DNA from: Dipteronia dyeriana
Taxonomy: Eukaryota; Streptophyta; Magnoliopsida; Sapindales; Sapindaceae
DNA length: 64,000 nucleotides
NCBI GenBank assembly: GCA_032871835.1
Contig: CM065298.1
Coordinates: 76,350,154 to 76,414,153 of the forward strand
Direction: 5' to 3'
This document shows positions 33,109-43,267 of this stretch, in pieces (within the stretch, counting starts at the first letter, position 1; every line of letters begins with the position of its first letter). Made by a program: the position numbers and the translations under genes. Below the pieces are notes generated by a model. That model was not told the origin of the DNA and did no database searches. It worked only from the letters and a program-made list of their open reading frames with translations.

Positions 33109-35328
33109 CCACCGGCAAACAAAATCCACTAGTAGATAAGAAAAGTACAATCTCTAAAGTGACCCCTTCACCTAGAAACTACCTTCCTATCTTACTCATG
33201 AAGATGCCGCCCTCTTGCTCAACAATCTGAGGCCTCACACCTCTTGTCAAGACTTCCTCGCTCACCTTTTTGGATCCTCACGACCCTAGGCAAGACTTCT
33301 TGTTCAACTATCCGAGTCCTCCCGACTCTAGTCAAGACTTCCTCTCTCACCCTTCCGGATCATCACGACCCTAGGCAAGACTTCCTGGCTTGACAATCTG
33401 AGGTCTCCCACATCTTGCCAAGACTTTCTTGCTCAACAACATAGGTCTCACACCTATTGTCAAGACTTCCTTCTCACAAGGCATCTAGGTGATCATGAAT
33501 GCAAAACTCAAACAAGCACACAACATAGAATGTTATGATCAACACATCCTATGGAAAATACTAGACATGAGAATGAATGCACAAATCAAATGTAGTCTAG
33601 TCAATCATGCATGTTTAATCTATCTAGATCATGTAAGATATGTTCAATATTAATTACAACCTAGAAACATGCATAGATCTAAAACTTGAATCACAAGATA
33701 TGTTCAATTAACACATAATCGGGTTTAAATCTCATAATCCAAAAACATGCTTAAATTATATGACAAAGTCATTTAGATTAAAGCTAAAGTTCTAGAGCAT
33801 ATTCCTCTTCATAGATTCAACAAAACACATGAATAGCTCAAAAGAACACAAGCACATGTATCATTGTGAGATTTCGGCCAAAGAGAGCCTAATACATGTG
33901 AGGAACTATTTTTCAAAAAATCAATCAATCAAAGATCATCAAATAGTCCTAGAATCAAAGCTAGCACAATACAATCCCAAACATGTGAAAACATAGGCAA
34001 AATCAAAACCTAACTCAACATGTGAGATTTCAATTGAAACTCAATCTAGCTATAAATGAGTTCAAAACTCAAATCAAAACAATCACAAGATACATATATA
34101 TATATGTTGAGGAAGCAAACTGAAGGCAATTGACCAAGTTTTAAAAGAAAACTTTGAGAGAAAATTAATACCTTAGTTTATTTTGGTGCAGTCCTATTTT
34201 TGTAAGATTAGACTCCAAAAACAGTAGTAAAATTAACTCAAACCTTTAGAGAAAAGATGGAGGATGAATAGAAAAAACTCTCAACTTTGAATCACTCAAA
34301 TAAGAGTTCAAATAAAGAAGTTATCGTATTTGGAAGGTGAGAAAATATGGAGAGAAAATTTTGCACTCAAGTTTTAAATTTCTTATTAGAATGAATTGTG
34401 AGAGGGAAGGGAAATATAAAGGAAAGGGAAAGAATAGAAGCAAAAGGACCAAACTACCCCCTTTGATAATGCTTCCCCAAGATGGCGCGTGGGCATCTCG
34501 GGTCAGCAAGAAGTTGCGGCTGAGATGGCCACGCGATATCTCGGGCTTGCACCATTTGATGGCCTTTGTCCATGGTGCAACTTCCTTGCAATCCTCTCGC
34601 GTTCTTCGACAGTTCTTTGGCCTCTGAACTTGGAATTCGAATCCGTTTGCGGATTACAAACCATAACTCTCTCACGGACATGGACATATAAGATACTCAA
34701 ACTAGAAAATAATAATTCGACTCGATATATGAAGACGAAGACAATGTATGCAACATGAATTGAAAGTGTTGTATCTTTTGACTTAGAACCTGAAATCAAT
34801 AGTATGAGCAACCGAAATGAACGGAACTCAATCAAGAATGATTTAAAAATAAATTCAAGTTCAATTTCCATGTTATACAAACATATATACATATAAACAT
34901 AATTCACACAAGAATGCAAACTACACAGAGATAGTCTCCAATCATGCATTTTCCAAAACATGTTATTTCCATACCAATGCATAAGCATTCATCTTCAAGT
35001 GTGTGAATGTTTTATACATGGTGCACAACGATGCAGGGACAGATATGAATGAATTGTATGTGTTTCCCTATAATGGTGCACAACGATGCAGGGACACAAA
35101 TGTATGAATTGTGTGTGTGTGCCTAAGCCTTGTAAGAAAAAGATAAGGTCTTAGTATACCTTTGTAGAACCAGATTGCATCCTTTCTCTTTGAAGACTTT
35201 GAACTTGCTTTGACTTGTTGCTCCTTCTTCTTTAAAGCTTGAATCATCATGAATCTAAACAACTAAATCATTACAAGTAAACATCATTTTGACATGGAAT
35301 TAATGGCAACACAATCTAAAACCTAACA
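33109..35328 (-). mobile_element. Second S1-family LTR joined to the 5' LTR (copy II)
   Basis: Covers the LTR from the CCACCGGCAAACAAAATCC block (equivalent to 30894) to the LTR start, on the minus strand TGTTAGGTTTTAG at 35328. It lacks about 350 bases of the primer-side end. It differs from copy I and from the 3' LTR at many positions (for example TGTTGAGGAAGCAAACTGAAGG against TGTAGAAGAAGAAAACCCAAGG), so it is not a recent duplication of either. It contains a degraded hairpin segment (34470-34545) and two 55-bp repeats (35019, 35074). Confidence 0.7.
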
Positions 35329-36175
35329 TCTTGGACCTAGAATCCCCCACATAACTTAAGCAGGTACATGTCTTGACTAGACAGGTAGCAGTGCTCAATA
35401 GGTTCATTTCTTACTCCACCAATAAATGTCTCCCTTTCTTCAAAGTTATCAAGCAGGGAAGAAACATGAAACAGGACCAGGAGAGCGAGCAAGCCTTTCA
35501 AGCTTTGAAGAAATATCTGATGAGCCCTCTATTGCTAGTCAAACCAAGTTCTGAAGAGGAGCTGCAAATCTACTTAGATGTTTAAGAAACTACAGTACGT
35601 GGGGCCTTGGTCAAGGAATGTTGAGATATGGTCCAGCGACCTATCTACTACGTAAGTCACGCTCTAACCATGCCCGAGAAAAATTATATTATTCTGGAAA
35701 AGCTCGTTTTTGCTCTTGTGACTTCGGCGAGGAAGCTTCATCCTTACTTTCAAGCTCACTCAATAGCAGTAGTGACGGACCAACCTCTCCGTCAATTTTT
35801 ACAAAGGTTGGACGTATCTGGAAGACTGGTTTTATGGGCCTCGAAACTCACCCAATTTGATTTAAATTACAAACCCAGGACCACAATCAAAGCCAGGCTT
35901 TAGAGGACTTTGTAGCAGAGTTCTCAGTGCCCCTAGGCCAAGCGACCTCCGCAGCGACAGATATAGCTCCTGAGAAGATTCCAGAGTTTGACACCTGGCC
36001 GGTGGGTTGCAAGCCCTGGATCCTTTAAAAAGATGAGGCATCCGGGCAAGCCGGAGGAGGAGTTGGCATAGTGAAAATAGACTTAGAGGGGACTGAATGT
36101 TGCCATTGTTTCAGATTCGAATTTAAGGCCACCAAAAATGAGACAGAGTATGAAGCCCTCTTAGCTGGGTTGAAG
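35329..36175 (+). pseudogene. pol: Gypsy pol fragment: end of RT and RNase H
   Basis: Plus-strand fragment homologous to 39500-40340. It reads the connection region (VAVLNRFISYSTNKCLPFF, matching VAALNRIIYRSINKCHPFF), then EQAFQALKKYLMSPLLL, RPIYYVSHALTMPEKNY, TDQPLRQFLQRLDVSGRLV and FDLNYKPRTTIKA, the usual Ty3/gypsy RNase H-like segment. Stops and a frameshift break it. It begins at the LTR end of copy II and ends inside RNase H near 36175, where a gag leader begins, so it is an out-of-order piece. Confidence 0.75.
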
Positions 36176-38030
36176 GCAGTTGTACAATTAGCCTTCAGCT
36201 GTATCGACACAAAAGGCTCCAGGGAAGGGAACAAAATCCAAGCACATTAGAACAGTTTCGGTCCAGCCAACCGTTGTCCGGGCTTCTGGCCCTCCTATAA
36301 TAAACCAGACCATGCTCGACCAACAAGTAGTGGCCTTCGTGGAAAATGTTCGCCCTCGACAGCTCGCTAAGGGCATCACGGTTTAGCAATTAAATCCCAA
36401 CACATGGGTAGAGCCGAGCAGGCCAGGAACCAGGTAACCCGTCTTTGATCAGTTGAGACCTCCTCCTTCATAACCAGCCCGCGATAGGATCGGGCCTCAA
36501 CCTTCAATCTGGAATAGGCTAGGGCCCGTGCCCCCAGTTCATGGCAAACCATCACATTATCAGCCCAGATAAGTTAAATCTGTAGCAGACGCCATACCCC
36601 AAAAGCAGCGAGAGGCTCTTCGAGCAGATCCTGAGGCCCAGGTAGGAGAATAAGGTAGCCAGTAAAGCCCCTGAGCAGATCCCGAGGCCCGGGTCGAAAT
36701 CTCCAGTTCATCGGAGGGGTTTAACAGTAAGAAGTCTGAGGTCAACTCAAAGAAGCCTGGGAATAAGCGTTTGAGAGATCAGTTGGCGAAGCTATAGAAA
36801 GAGATCCAACAGATAAAGAAGAGAAAGCAAAGGAGGTCAAAAATGATCCTTTGAGCGAGATGAATGCTTCCTTTACAAGAAGACTCGGGGAGGTGGAGCT
36901 CTCACTGAAATTTAAAATGCCAAATTCTCTGGAACAAATGACCCCTTGAGCCACCTTGAGAGCTTCGTCCAACAAATAGAAGTCCAGAATACTACCAGGG
37001 CTACTATGTATAGGATGTTCCCCACCACCCTGACTGACTACGTAAAGACTTGGCTCAGGAAGCTGCCTATTGGTAGCATGGATTCTTTCACAAAGCTATC
37101 AACGCTTTCACAAGAATCCCATACACCTTCAGTTTGTGGTCCAGGACCAAAGTGAGACACTCCGGTCCTACGTGGAACGCTTTCACAAGGAAGTCATCCT
37201 GATGGGAGTCTTCGCAGAGGAAGAGACCATCGCCAACTTTTGGTGGAACTTATGGTCGTGTAAGCTTTTCTAATCTTTTATCGAGCAACCTCCAGATACT
37301 TATCAAGAGGCCTATGATCGGACTCTTGAGTAGGTCAAAATTGACAAATAGCTCAAGGTTAAGATGGAGCATGACGACATGAGAGTAGCAAAGTGCAAGA
37401 AAAAAGAAGCTCTCAAACCTGAGCTGGCTCTGAAAAAACAAAACAAACCTCTCAATAGGTCGACGTACAGGTTACATGCCTCCTAACCTAGGCCAGAGAG
37501 GTATCTTGCGAGACGAACCTCCTCACGAGTTTCACCTCCCCCAATGACAGTAGCCCCCATTACACTAGACGAAAGAGGGTATGATCATTAGACCCTTTTG
37601 AACGCATCCCGAGAAACAATATACCTCGCCATTCGAGATAAAGAGCTACTCCAGAAGCTTACACATATGAAAGCCATGATAGACAAGAGAAATAGGTATA
37701 AGTACTACGACTTTCATGAAGACATGGAGCATAACACCTCAGAGTGATATAACCTGCGTAACCAGATTGAGACTGGAAGAAAGGTACAAGTAGAGATCTG
37801 TGACCACGTTGAGAAGAGGAAGGGGGAACAGAATGATTTGATGCAACAAATATAGATGATGCACACCATCAGTGGGGGACCCACCTTGGCTGGCACCTCC
37901 AATATTACCAGGAAAAATCATGCGAGAAAGGTCCCCCGGGTAGATGAAGGCCTGGGTATCTTTAAGGTCGATAAGAGCTCGGCTAGCTCATCTAAGACAG
38001 CCAAGATTGTGTTCACTGAAGCAAATGTCT
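36176..38030 (+). pseudogene. gag: Gypsy (Tat-like) leader and gag, degraded
   Basis: The first 160 bases match the leader at 20040-20200. The retrotransposon gag domain is recognisable at about 36915-37300 (KFSGTNDPLSHLESFVQQ, then MFPTTLTDYVKTWLRKLP, then SYVERFHKE). The gag C-terminus is near 37610-37760 (ASRETIYLAIRDKELL, then KYYDFHEDMEHNTSE), where the usual KYCxFHxDxGHxTEEC knuckle has lost its cysteines. Many stops and frameshifts. Gag would form the particle; no product is expected here. Confidence 0.75.
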
Positions 38031-38032
38031 AA

Positions 38033-38494
38033 AACACTGTACAGCCTTACGATGACCCCATAGTGGTCACAGTACAGATTTCCAATTACACGGTCCACCG
38101 CATTCTCATCGACACAGGCAGCAGCTTAGACTTCCTTTTTAAAGATACCTTGGAAAAGTTGAATTTGAAGCAATGGCGTTACAATAGCTGCACAACCCCG
38201 CTGTATGGATTCATTGAGGACTCGATTATACCAGTGGGATCCAAAATCCTCTTAGTGATCGTTAAAACCGCACATCTCCAACAAACTGTTATGACAGACT
38301 TTGACGGGGTCTACAACGCGATACTAGGAAGACCATTCTTATATTCCTTGAAAGAAGTCTTGTCCATCTACCACAACGTCCTAAAGTTTCCAGTAGGGGA
38401 CAAGGTAGGGGATGTGCGTGGTGACCAACAAGCAGCCAGAAAATGCTATACAGTGTCTGCCAATCCAACGGCTTTAGCGAAACAATTCACTTAA
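38033..38494 (+). pseudogene. pol: Gypsy aspartic protease domain
   Basis: About 150 residues open, with the catalytic motif ILIDTGSSLDFLF and the later YNAILGRPFLYSLKEVLS motif of Tat-lineage proteases. The enzyme would cleave the Gag-Pol polyprotein. This stretch itself is uninterrupted, and the catalytic Asp is present, but both neighbours are broken by stops, so it is part of a dead polyprotein. Confidence 0.8.
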
Positions 38495-39660
38495 ATAACA
38501 ACAGTCCAAGATATGGAAGCACCAGAGACAACCTTGGAAGATGTAGAGCCCGATGACCAACAAATGATAACCCCCTGATACTTGATGAAGAAGAATAGAA
38601 AAGGGAATGGGCCAGCAGGGACCCTATGGACAAGCTAGAAGAGATACCCATCAGGAATGACGATCCGTCCAAGGTTATCAAGGTCGTAGCTACCCTCGAG
38701 CCGGGAGTGAATGAAGGTTTAATTAGGCTTCTCCAAGAATTTAGTGAAATATTCGCTTGGAGTTATGATGATATGCCTGGGATCCCCATATCATTGGTTG
38801 ATCATCAATTAGCAGTGGATCCAACCTTTAAGCCCATCAAGCAGAAGCGGCGTCATTTTAACTTCGAAAGAAACAATGCAGTTTAGAAGAAAGTGGACAA
38901 GCTGATTAGAGCAGGCTTCATTAGAGAAACGTGTTACCCCGAATGGATCGCCAACTTGGTCTTGGTCATGGTCACAAAGATGAATGGGAAGTGGTGTATG
39001 TGCGTCGACTACACTGATCTCAATCGGGCACGTTCAAAAGACAGCTTTTCTCTACCAAGTATCGATCAATTGGCCGCCTCCACATCCGGGAACAAGCTCA
39101 TGAGCTTCATCGATGTGTTCTCGGGGTAAAATCAGATTAAGATACACCCAGCAAACCAGGATAAGACCAGTTTCAATACCGGATAAGGTCTGTACTGCTA
39201 CAAGGTGATGTCGTTTGGTTTAAAGAATGTTGGGGCTACATACCAGCGACTAGTTAACCGACTGTTCAGGCCCAAATTGGAAGATCGATAGGGGTGTACA
39301 TAGATGAAATGATCACAAAATCATAATCCGTAGAAGGACATCAGGATGACCTTTACAGAAATTTTACGATCCTAAGGGAAAACTAGATGTGATTGAACCC
39401 CACCAAATGTACTTTCGGGGTAACTGCGGGAAAGTTTCTAGGCTGCATGGTTCATAAGAGAGGCATAGAGGCCAATCCAGAAAAGATCAAGGCTATCTGG
39501 GACCTGGAATCCCTCACGTCACTTAAACAGGTACAAGTCTTAACCGGGCATGTAGCAGCCCTCAACAGGATCATTTATCGCTCCATCAATAAATGTCACC
39601 CTTTCTTTCAAGCTGACAAGCAGGGGAGAAACATGAAATGGAACTAGGAGAGCGAGCAAT
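38495..39660 (+). pseudogene. pol: Gypsy reverse transcriptase domain, broken
   Basis: Order of motifs: DLPGI-type opening (WSYDDMPGIPISLVDHQLAV), KLIRAGFIRE, NGKWCMCVDYTDLNRA, DSFSLPSIDQL, LMSFIDVFSG, MSFGLKNVGATYQRLVN, then the catalytic loop as VYIDEMITKS near 39297 after a frameshift, where YVDDMIVKS is usual. The usual second Asp of the YxDD motif is thus Glu. Stops occur at about 38884, 39127 and 39184. It ends in the connection region (VLTGHVAALNR). It would copy element RNA into DNA. Confidence 0.8.
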
Positions 39661-40600
39661 CCTTTCAAGCCTTGAAGAAGTGTCTAATGGGCCCTTTGTT
39701 GCTAGTTAAGCCAATTCTTAAAGAGGAGCTACAAATCTACTTGGTTGTTTTAGAGATTGAAGTAAGTGAAGCTTTGATCAAGGAATATGGAGACAGGGTC
39801 CAATGACCTATCTACTATGCGAGTCATGCTCTAACCAAGCCAAAGAAAAGTTATACTCTCTTGGAGAAGCTCGCATATGCTCTGGTGACCTCAGTGAGGA
39901 AGCTTTGTCCCTACTTTCAAGCTCACTCGTTAGCAGTGGTGACAGACCAGCCTCTCCGTTAATTTTTACAAAGGCCAGATGTGTTAGGAGGGCTAGTTTT
40001 GTAAGCCCTGGAGCTGACCCAAGTTGACTTGAAGTATAAACCCAGAACCACAATCAAAGCCCAGACTTTGACAGACTTCGTGGCAGAATTTTCAGTGCTC
40101 CCAGGCCAAGCAACCTCTGCAGCGATGAACATAGCTCCTGAAAGAATTTCAAAGATCGACAGCTGGCCAAAAAGTTGCAAGACCTGGATCATTTGCACAG
40201 ATAAAGTGTCTAGATATGCTAGGGGAGGAGCTGGCATAGTTCTAGTGGACCCATAAGGGACCGAATGTTGTCACTGCTTCAGATTCGAATTTAAAGCTAT
40301 TAACAATGAGGCAGAGTATGAAGCCCTCCTAGCCAGGATGAAGGCAATCGTCGAGCTCGGGACCGACTACCTGCAGGTCAAGAGTGACTCGTTACTCATA
40401 GTCAAACAGGTTTTTAGGATTTACCAGGCAAAAGGAGATAATATGGTCATCTACTTGAAGTTAGTTCAGCTGCTTAAGAATAAATTTAAAGGATTCAAGG
40501 TCGAGCAGATACCTCGACAGCAAAACTACTAAGCGGATGTCCTAGCAAAGATAGCCTCGAATGGAGGACAAGCTCTACCTAAGGGAGTACGTCTCCAGCT
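39661..40600 (+). pseudogene. pol: Gypsy RNase H region, broken
   Basis: A first degenerate RNase H-like segment (39661-40030; EKLAYALVTSVRKLCPYFQAH in one frame) is followed by the archaeal-type RNase H typical of Tat elements: TDKVSRYARGGAGIVLVDP (usual TDGSS), EAEYEALLA with the catalytic Glu at about 40310, VKSDSLLIVKQV (Asp) and ADVLAKIAS near 40535 (last Asp). Stops lie at about 40255 and 40530. It would degrade the RNA strand during reverse transcription. Confidence 0.7.
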
Positions 40601-41896
40601 AATCTCCCAATCAAGCATTACGACAAGCAAGGAAATTTTCCCTGTGGACCGACAACCATAATTGATTGACCCAATAGCAAATTACCTCCAGGAGAGAAAG
40701 CTTCTAGAGAACCCTGATCAAGCCCGAAAGGTTAAAAGATTGTTAGTCTGGTATTACCTGATAAATGAATACCTCTATCGGAGGGGCAAGTCCCTTCCCT
40801 TGCTTTGATGTCTTCTTCCAGACAATGTCAGTTGGGAATTAAGAGAGGTCCACTCTGGAGACTGCGAAAACCATATTGGAGGGGAGGCTTTAGCTTATCA
40901 AGTGCTCCGTATGGGAAATTATTGGCCAACTATTCACCAAAACGTAAAAGGTTTTGTACAATCTTATGAACCATGCCAGAAGACCTCAAACTTGAGTTAT
41001 CTACAGCCAGAGCGACTGTCATCTCCCAGTTCTCCCTACCCTTTTGCCATGTGGGGGGTAGACCTGATCGGATTGCTTCCTACCGCTGATGGGAAGCTAA
41101 GTATGCTATCATGGCAATTGACTACTTTACATGGTGGGTCGAGGCAGGACCCCTCTCCCAAATCTCAGAATAAAACATGATGACATTTATCAAAACCAAC
41201 ATGGTTTACAGGTTCGGGACTCCACTCGTCATTATAGCCGACCTAAGAAAACAATTTGACAATTCCTGATTCAAGGACTTCTCTGAAGACTTGGGAATCA
41301 ACCTCAGGTTCGCCTCAGTAGCCCACCATCAGACTAATGATCTAGTTAAATACACCAACAAAACCATTAAAATGTTACTGAATAAGAAGTAACAGCAGAA
41401 GAAAGGAAAATGGGTCGAGGAGCTTCCCGAGGTTCTCTGGGCATACCGGACTACAAAGAGAATAGCTACCGTAGAGACACCTTACTCTCTAGCCTTCAGG
41501 GTTGAAACGGTCTTTCCCATTGAGCATAAATTGACCTCATTGATGGTACAACACTTTGAACCTGAAAGCAACGAGGTCAAGCTCCGAGCTAATCTAGATC
41601 TCCTAGAGAAGAAACAAGACCGTTTAGTTGAGAAAGTAGCGGTATACAAGAGCAAGATAGCTAGGTATTTCAGCAGAAAGGTCAGAGCCTAAAATTTCAA
41701 GGGGGGAGATTTGGTTCTCAGAATAGTGACCCTAAACACTCGAAAATGGTTGAATGGAGTCTTAGGACCTAACTGGAAAAGGCCATACTTGGTAAGGATG
41801 GTGATCCGCAATAGGCCCTATAAACTAGAAAAAATGGATGGTCGACCCATTGACCACACCTGGAATGCTGATCACGTGAGGAAATTATATCCCTAA
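40601..41896 (+). pseudogene. pol: Gypsy integrase, broken
   Basis: The HHCC zinc region is seen as EVHSGDCENHIGG...YWPTIHQNVKGF...YEPCQK (40850-40985). The core follows: MWGVDLIGLLP (first Asp), then after a frameshift IDYFTWWVEA, VIIADLRKQFDN (second Asp kept, neighbours changed), and HQTNDLVKYTNK, where the usual catalytic Glu (NGQAEVTNK) is Lys. TPYSLAFRVETVFPIEH and a GGDLVLR...GPNWKRPYLV...TWNADHVRKLYP C-terminus close the protein at 41896. It would join element DNA to the genome; several stops make it inactive. Confidence 0.8.
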
Positions 41897-42086
41897 GCAG
41901 AGGACTGCTGAACAGACTACCTCCATTTAGGTTTCAAAAAAAATCTCAACAATAATTTACTCTATTTTGATCATCAATAAAATTTGCCATTAATTTCTCC
42001 ATCTCCGATTTTGTTCTCCATAAGCTGTTAATTCCTCCATATTCGACTAGGTTCTACAGGAGTAAGTTCACCATAACCACTTCAAG
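41897..42086 (+). mobile_element. Gypsy 3' untranslated region before the array
   Basis: About 190 bases after the pol stop, AT-rich at first, with no coding content. It leads into the tandem array. Confidence 0.5.
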
Positions 42087-42480
42087 ACCAGGGATTAGCC
42101 GAGAAATCCCCCTCGCTACTCCTGATGCCTTGGCCAGGCATAACCCCCCACCAAGAAGGGTCTAAGTGTAGGAGCATAGCTGCTATCCAGATCTCGTGAC
42201 CAGGAATTAGCCGGGGAAGCCCCCTCGCTACCCTTGATGCCTTGGTTGGGCTACAACCCCCAAGAAGGGTCTGGGTGTAAGAGCATAGTTTCTATCCGGA
42301 TCTCGAGATCAAGAAATAGCTAGATAACCCTCATAATGTCTTGGTCGGGCTACAACCCCTAAGAAGGGTCTGACTGTAAGAGCATAGTTTCCATCCAGAT
42401 CTCAAGACCAGGATATAACTTGATAGCCCTCATGATGCCTTGGTAGGGCTACCATCTGAGTAAAATGATCCAAATGTAAA
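42087..42480 (+). repeat. 3'-UTR tandem array of the Tat-like element, about 100-115-bp unit
   Basis: Nearly four units begin GACCAGGRATTAGCCG-like near 42087, 42201, 42306 and 42406. Each runs through GCCTTGGTYGGGCTACAACCCC, AAGAAGGGTCTG, GTAAGAGCATAGTTTC and ATCCRGATCTC. The inverted array at 5430-5960 is the same satellite. Arrays in this place are a known feature of Tat/Ogre elements and a source of plant satellites. Confidence 0.8.
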
Positions 42481-43267
42481 TAACAATTTTGTTTGCAGGA
42501 TCGAGGTAGCCATGACAGGATACCTTCCCGAATGAGGGAATAAGGGTTTAAAGTTTGAACGAAGAATCATCAAGGATGCGAGATACATTGCAAGGGGACT
42601 CCTCCCAAAAATATGAATTTCTACCAAGTACTGGGAAATTGTAGCTAGATGTCTACTCAGCTAGTAGGTTTACACTTAATAGATTAATAGTTTTTCTTTA
42701 CCGGATTCAATTAAGTCAAGGTTATAGGAGGTCGTGTCTAGGTCGAGGACAGGAATGAAGGAATGAGGTCACAACCCAGCTTAAAGTTTATGACCAGGAC
42801 CAATCAAAGCAAGCATGAAAGAAGTCCTAACAAGTTTTTTTTATTAATTCTAAGGGAGCCTATCCCCTTGAAAGGTCACATCCACCAAACAGGGAGCCCA
42901 ACCCAGGTTCCAGGCTACACAAATGGAAAATAAAGATTGATAAAACTAATCATGAGTAAAGCGGGGAGCCCACCCCCTTTCCGGGAAACAAAGCAAGAGA
43001 TGAAGATTACATCAAACTACAACATCTTCGTGGTTCCCTCCCGCTGCTTCTCATCCTTGATGATCTGCGCCCTCCGCACCTCTTTCGGGTGGTGGCTCAT
43101 TTTGATTGGCTATTTCTGCTACCCCATTTTCCTAAAGTTGCTCGTCTGCCTGTTGCTCCGCTTGGTCATCCTTCAAAACATCGTTAACTACAACCGTAAC
43201 CTCAGGTGGTATGGTTTCTTCCCTAGTGGTAACCGCTACCTCCGCTCCCTATTCTCCACCTCCAAAT
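42481..43267 (+). mobile_element. Gypsy spacer between the array and the antisense ORF
   Basis: About 790 bases without a convincing protein on the sense strand. The open stretch 42937-43353 (plus) is the complement of the antisense-ORF end and of low-complexity sequence. No RNA gene or repeat recognised. Confidence 0.4.

Noticed and set aside
35618..35903. Second open frame at 35618-35860 overlapping the RNase H piece
   Set aside because: Only the 35628-35903 frame carries the known pol sequence; the other is its out-of-frame shadow.
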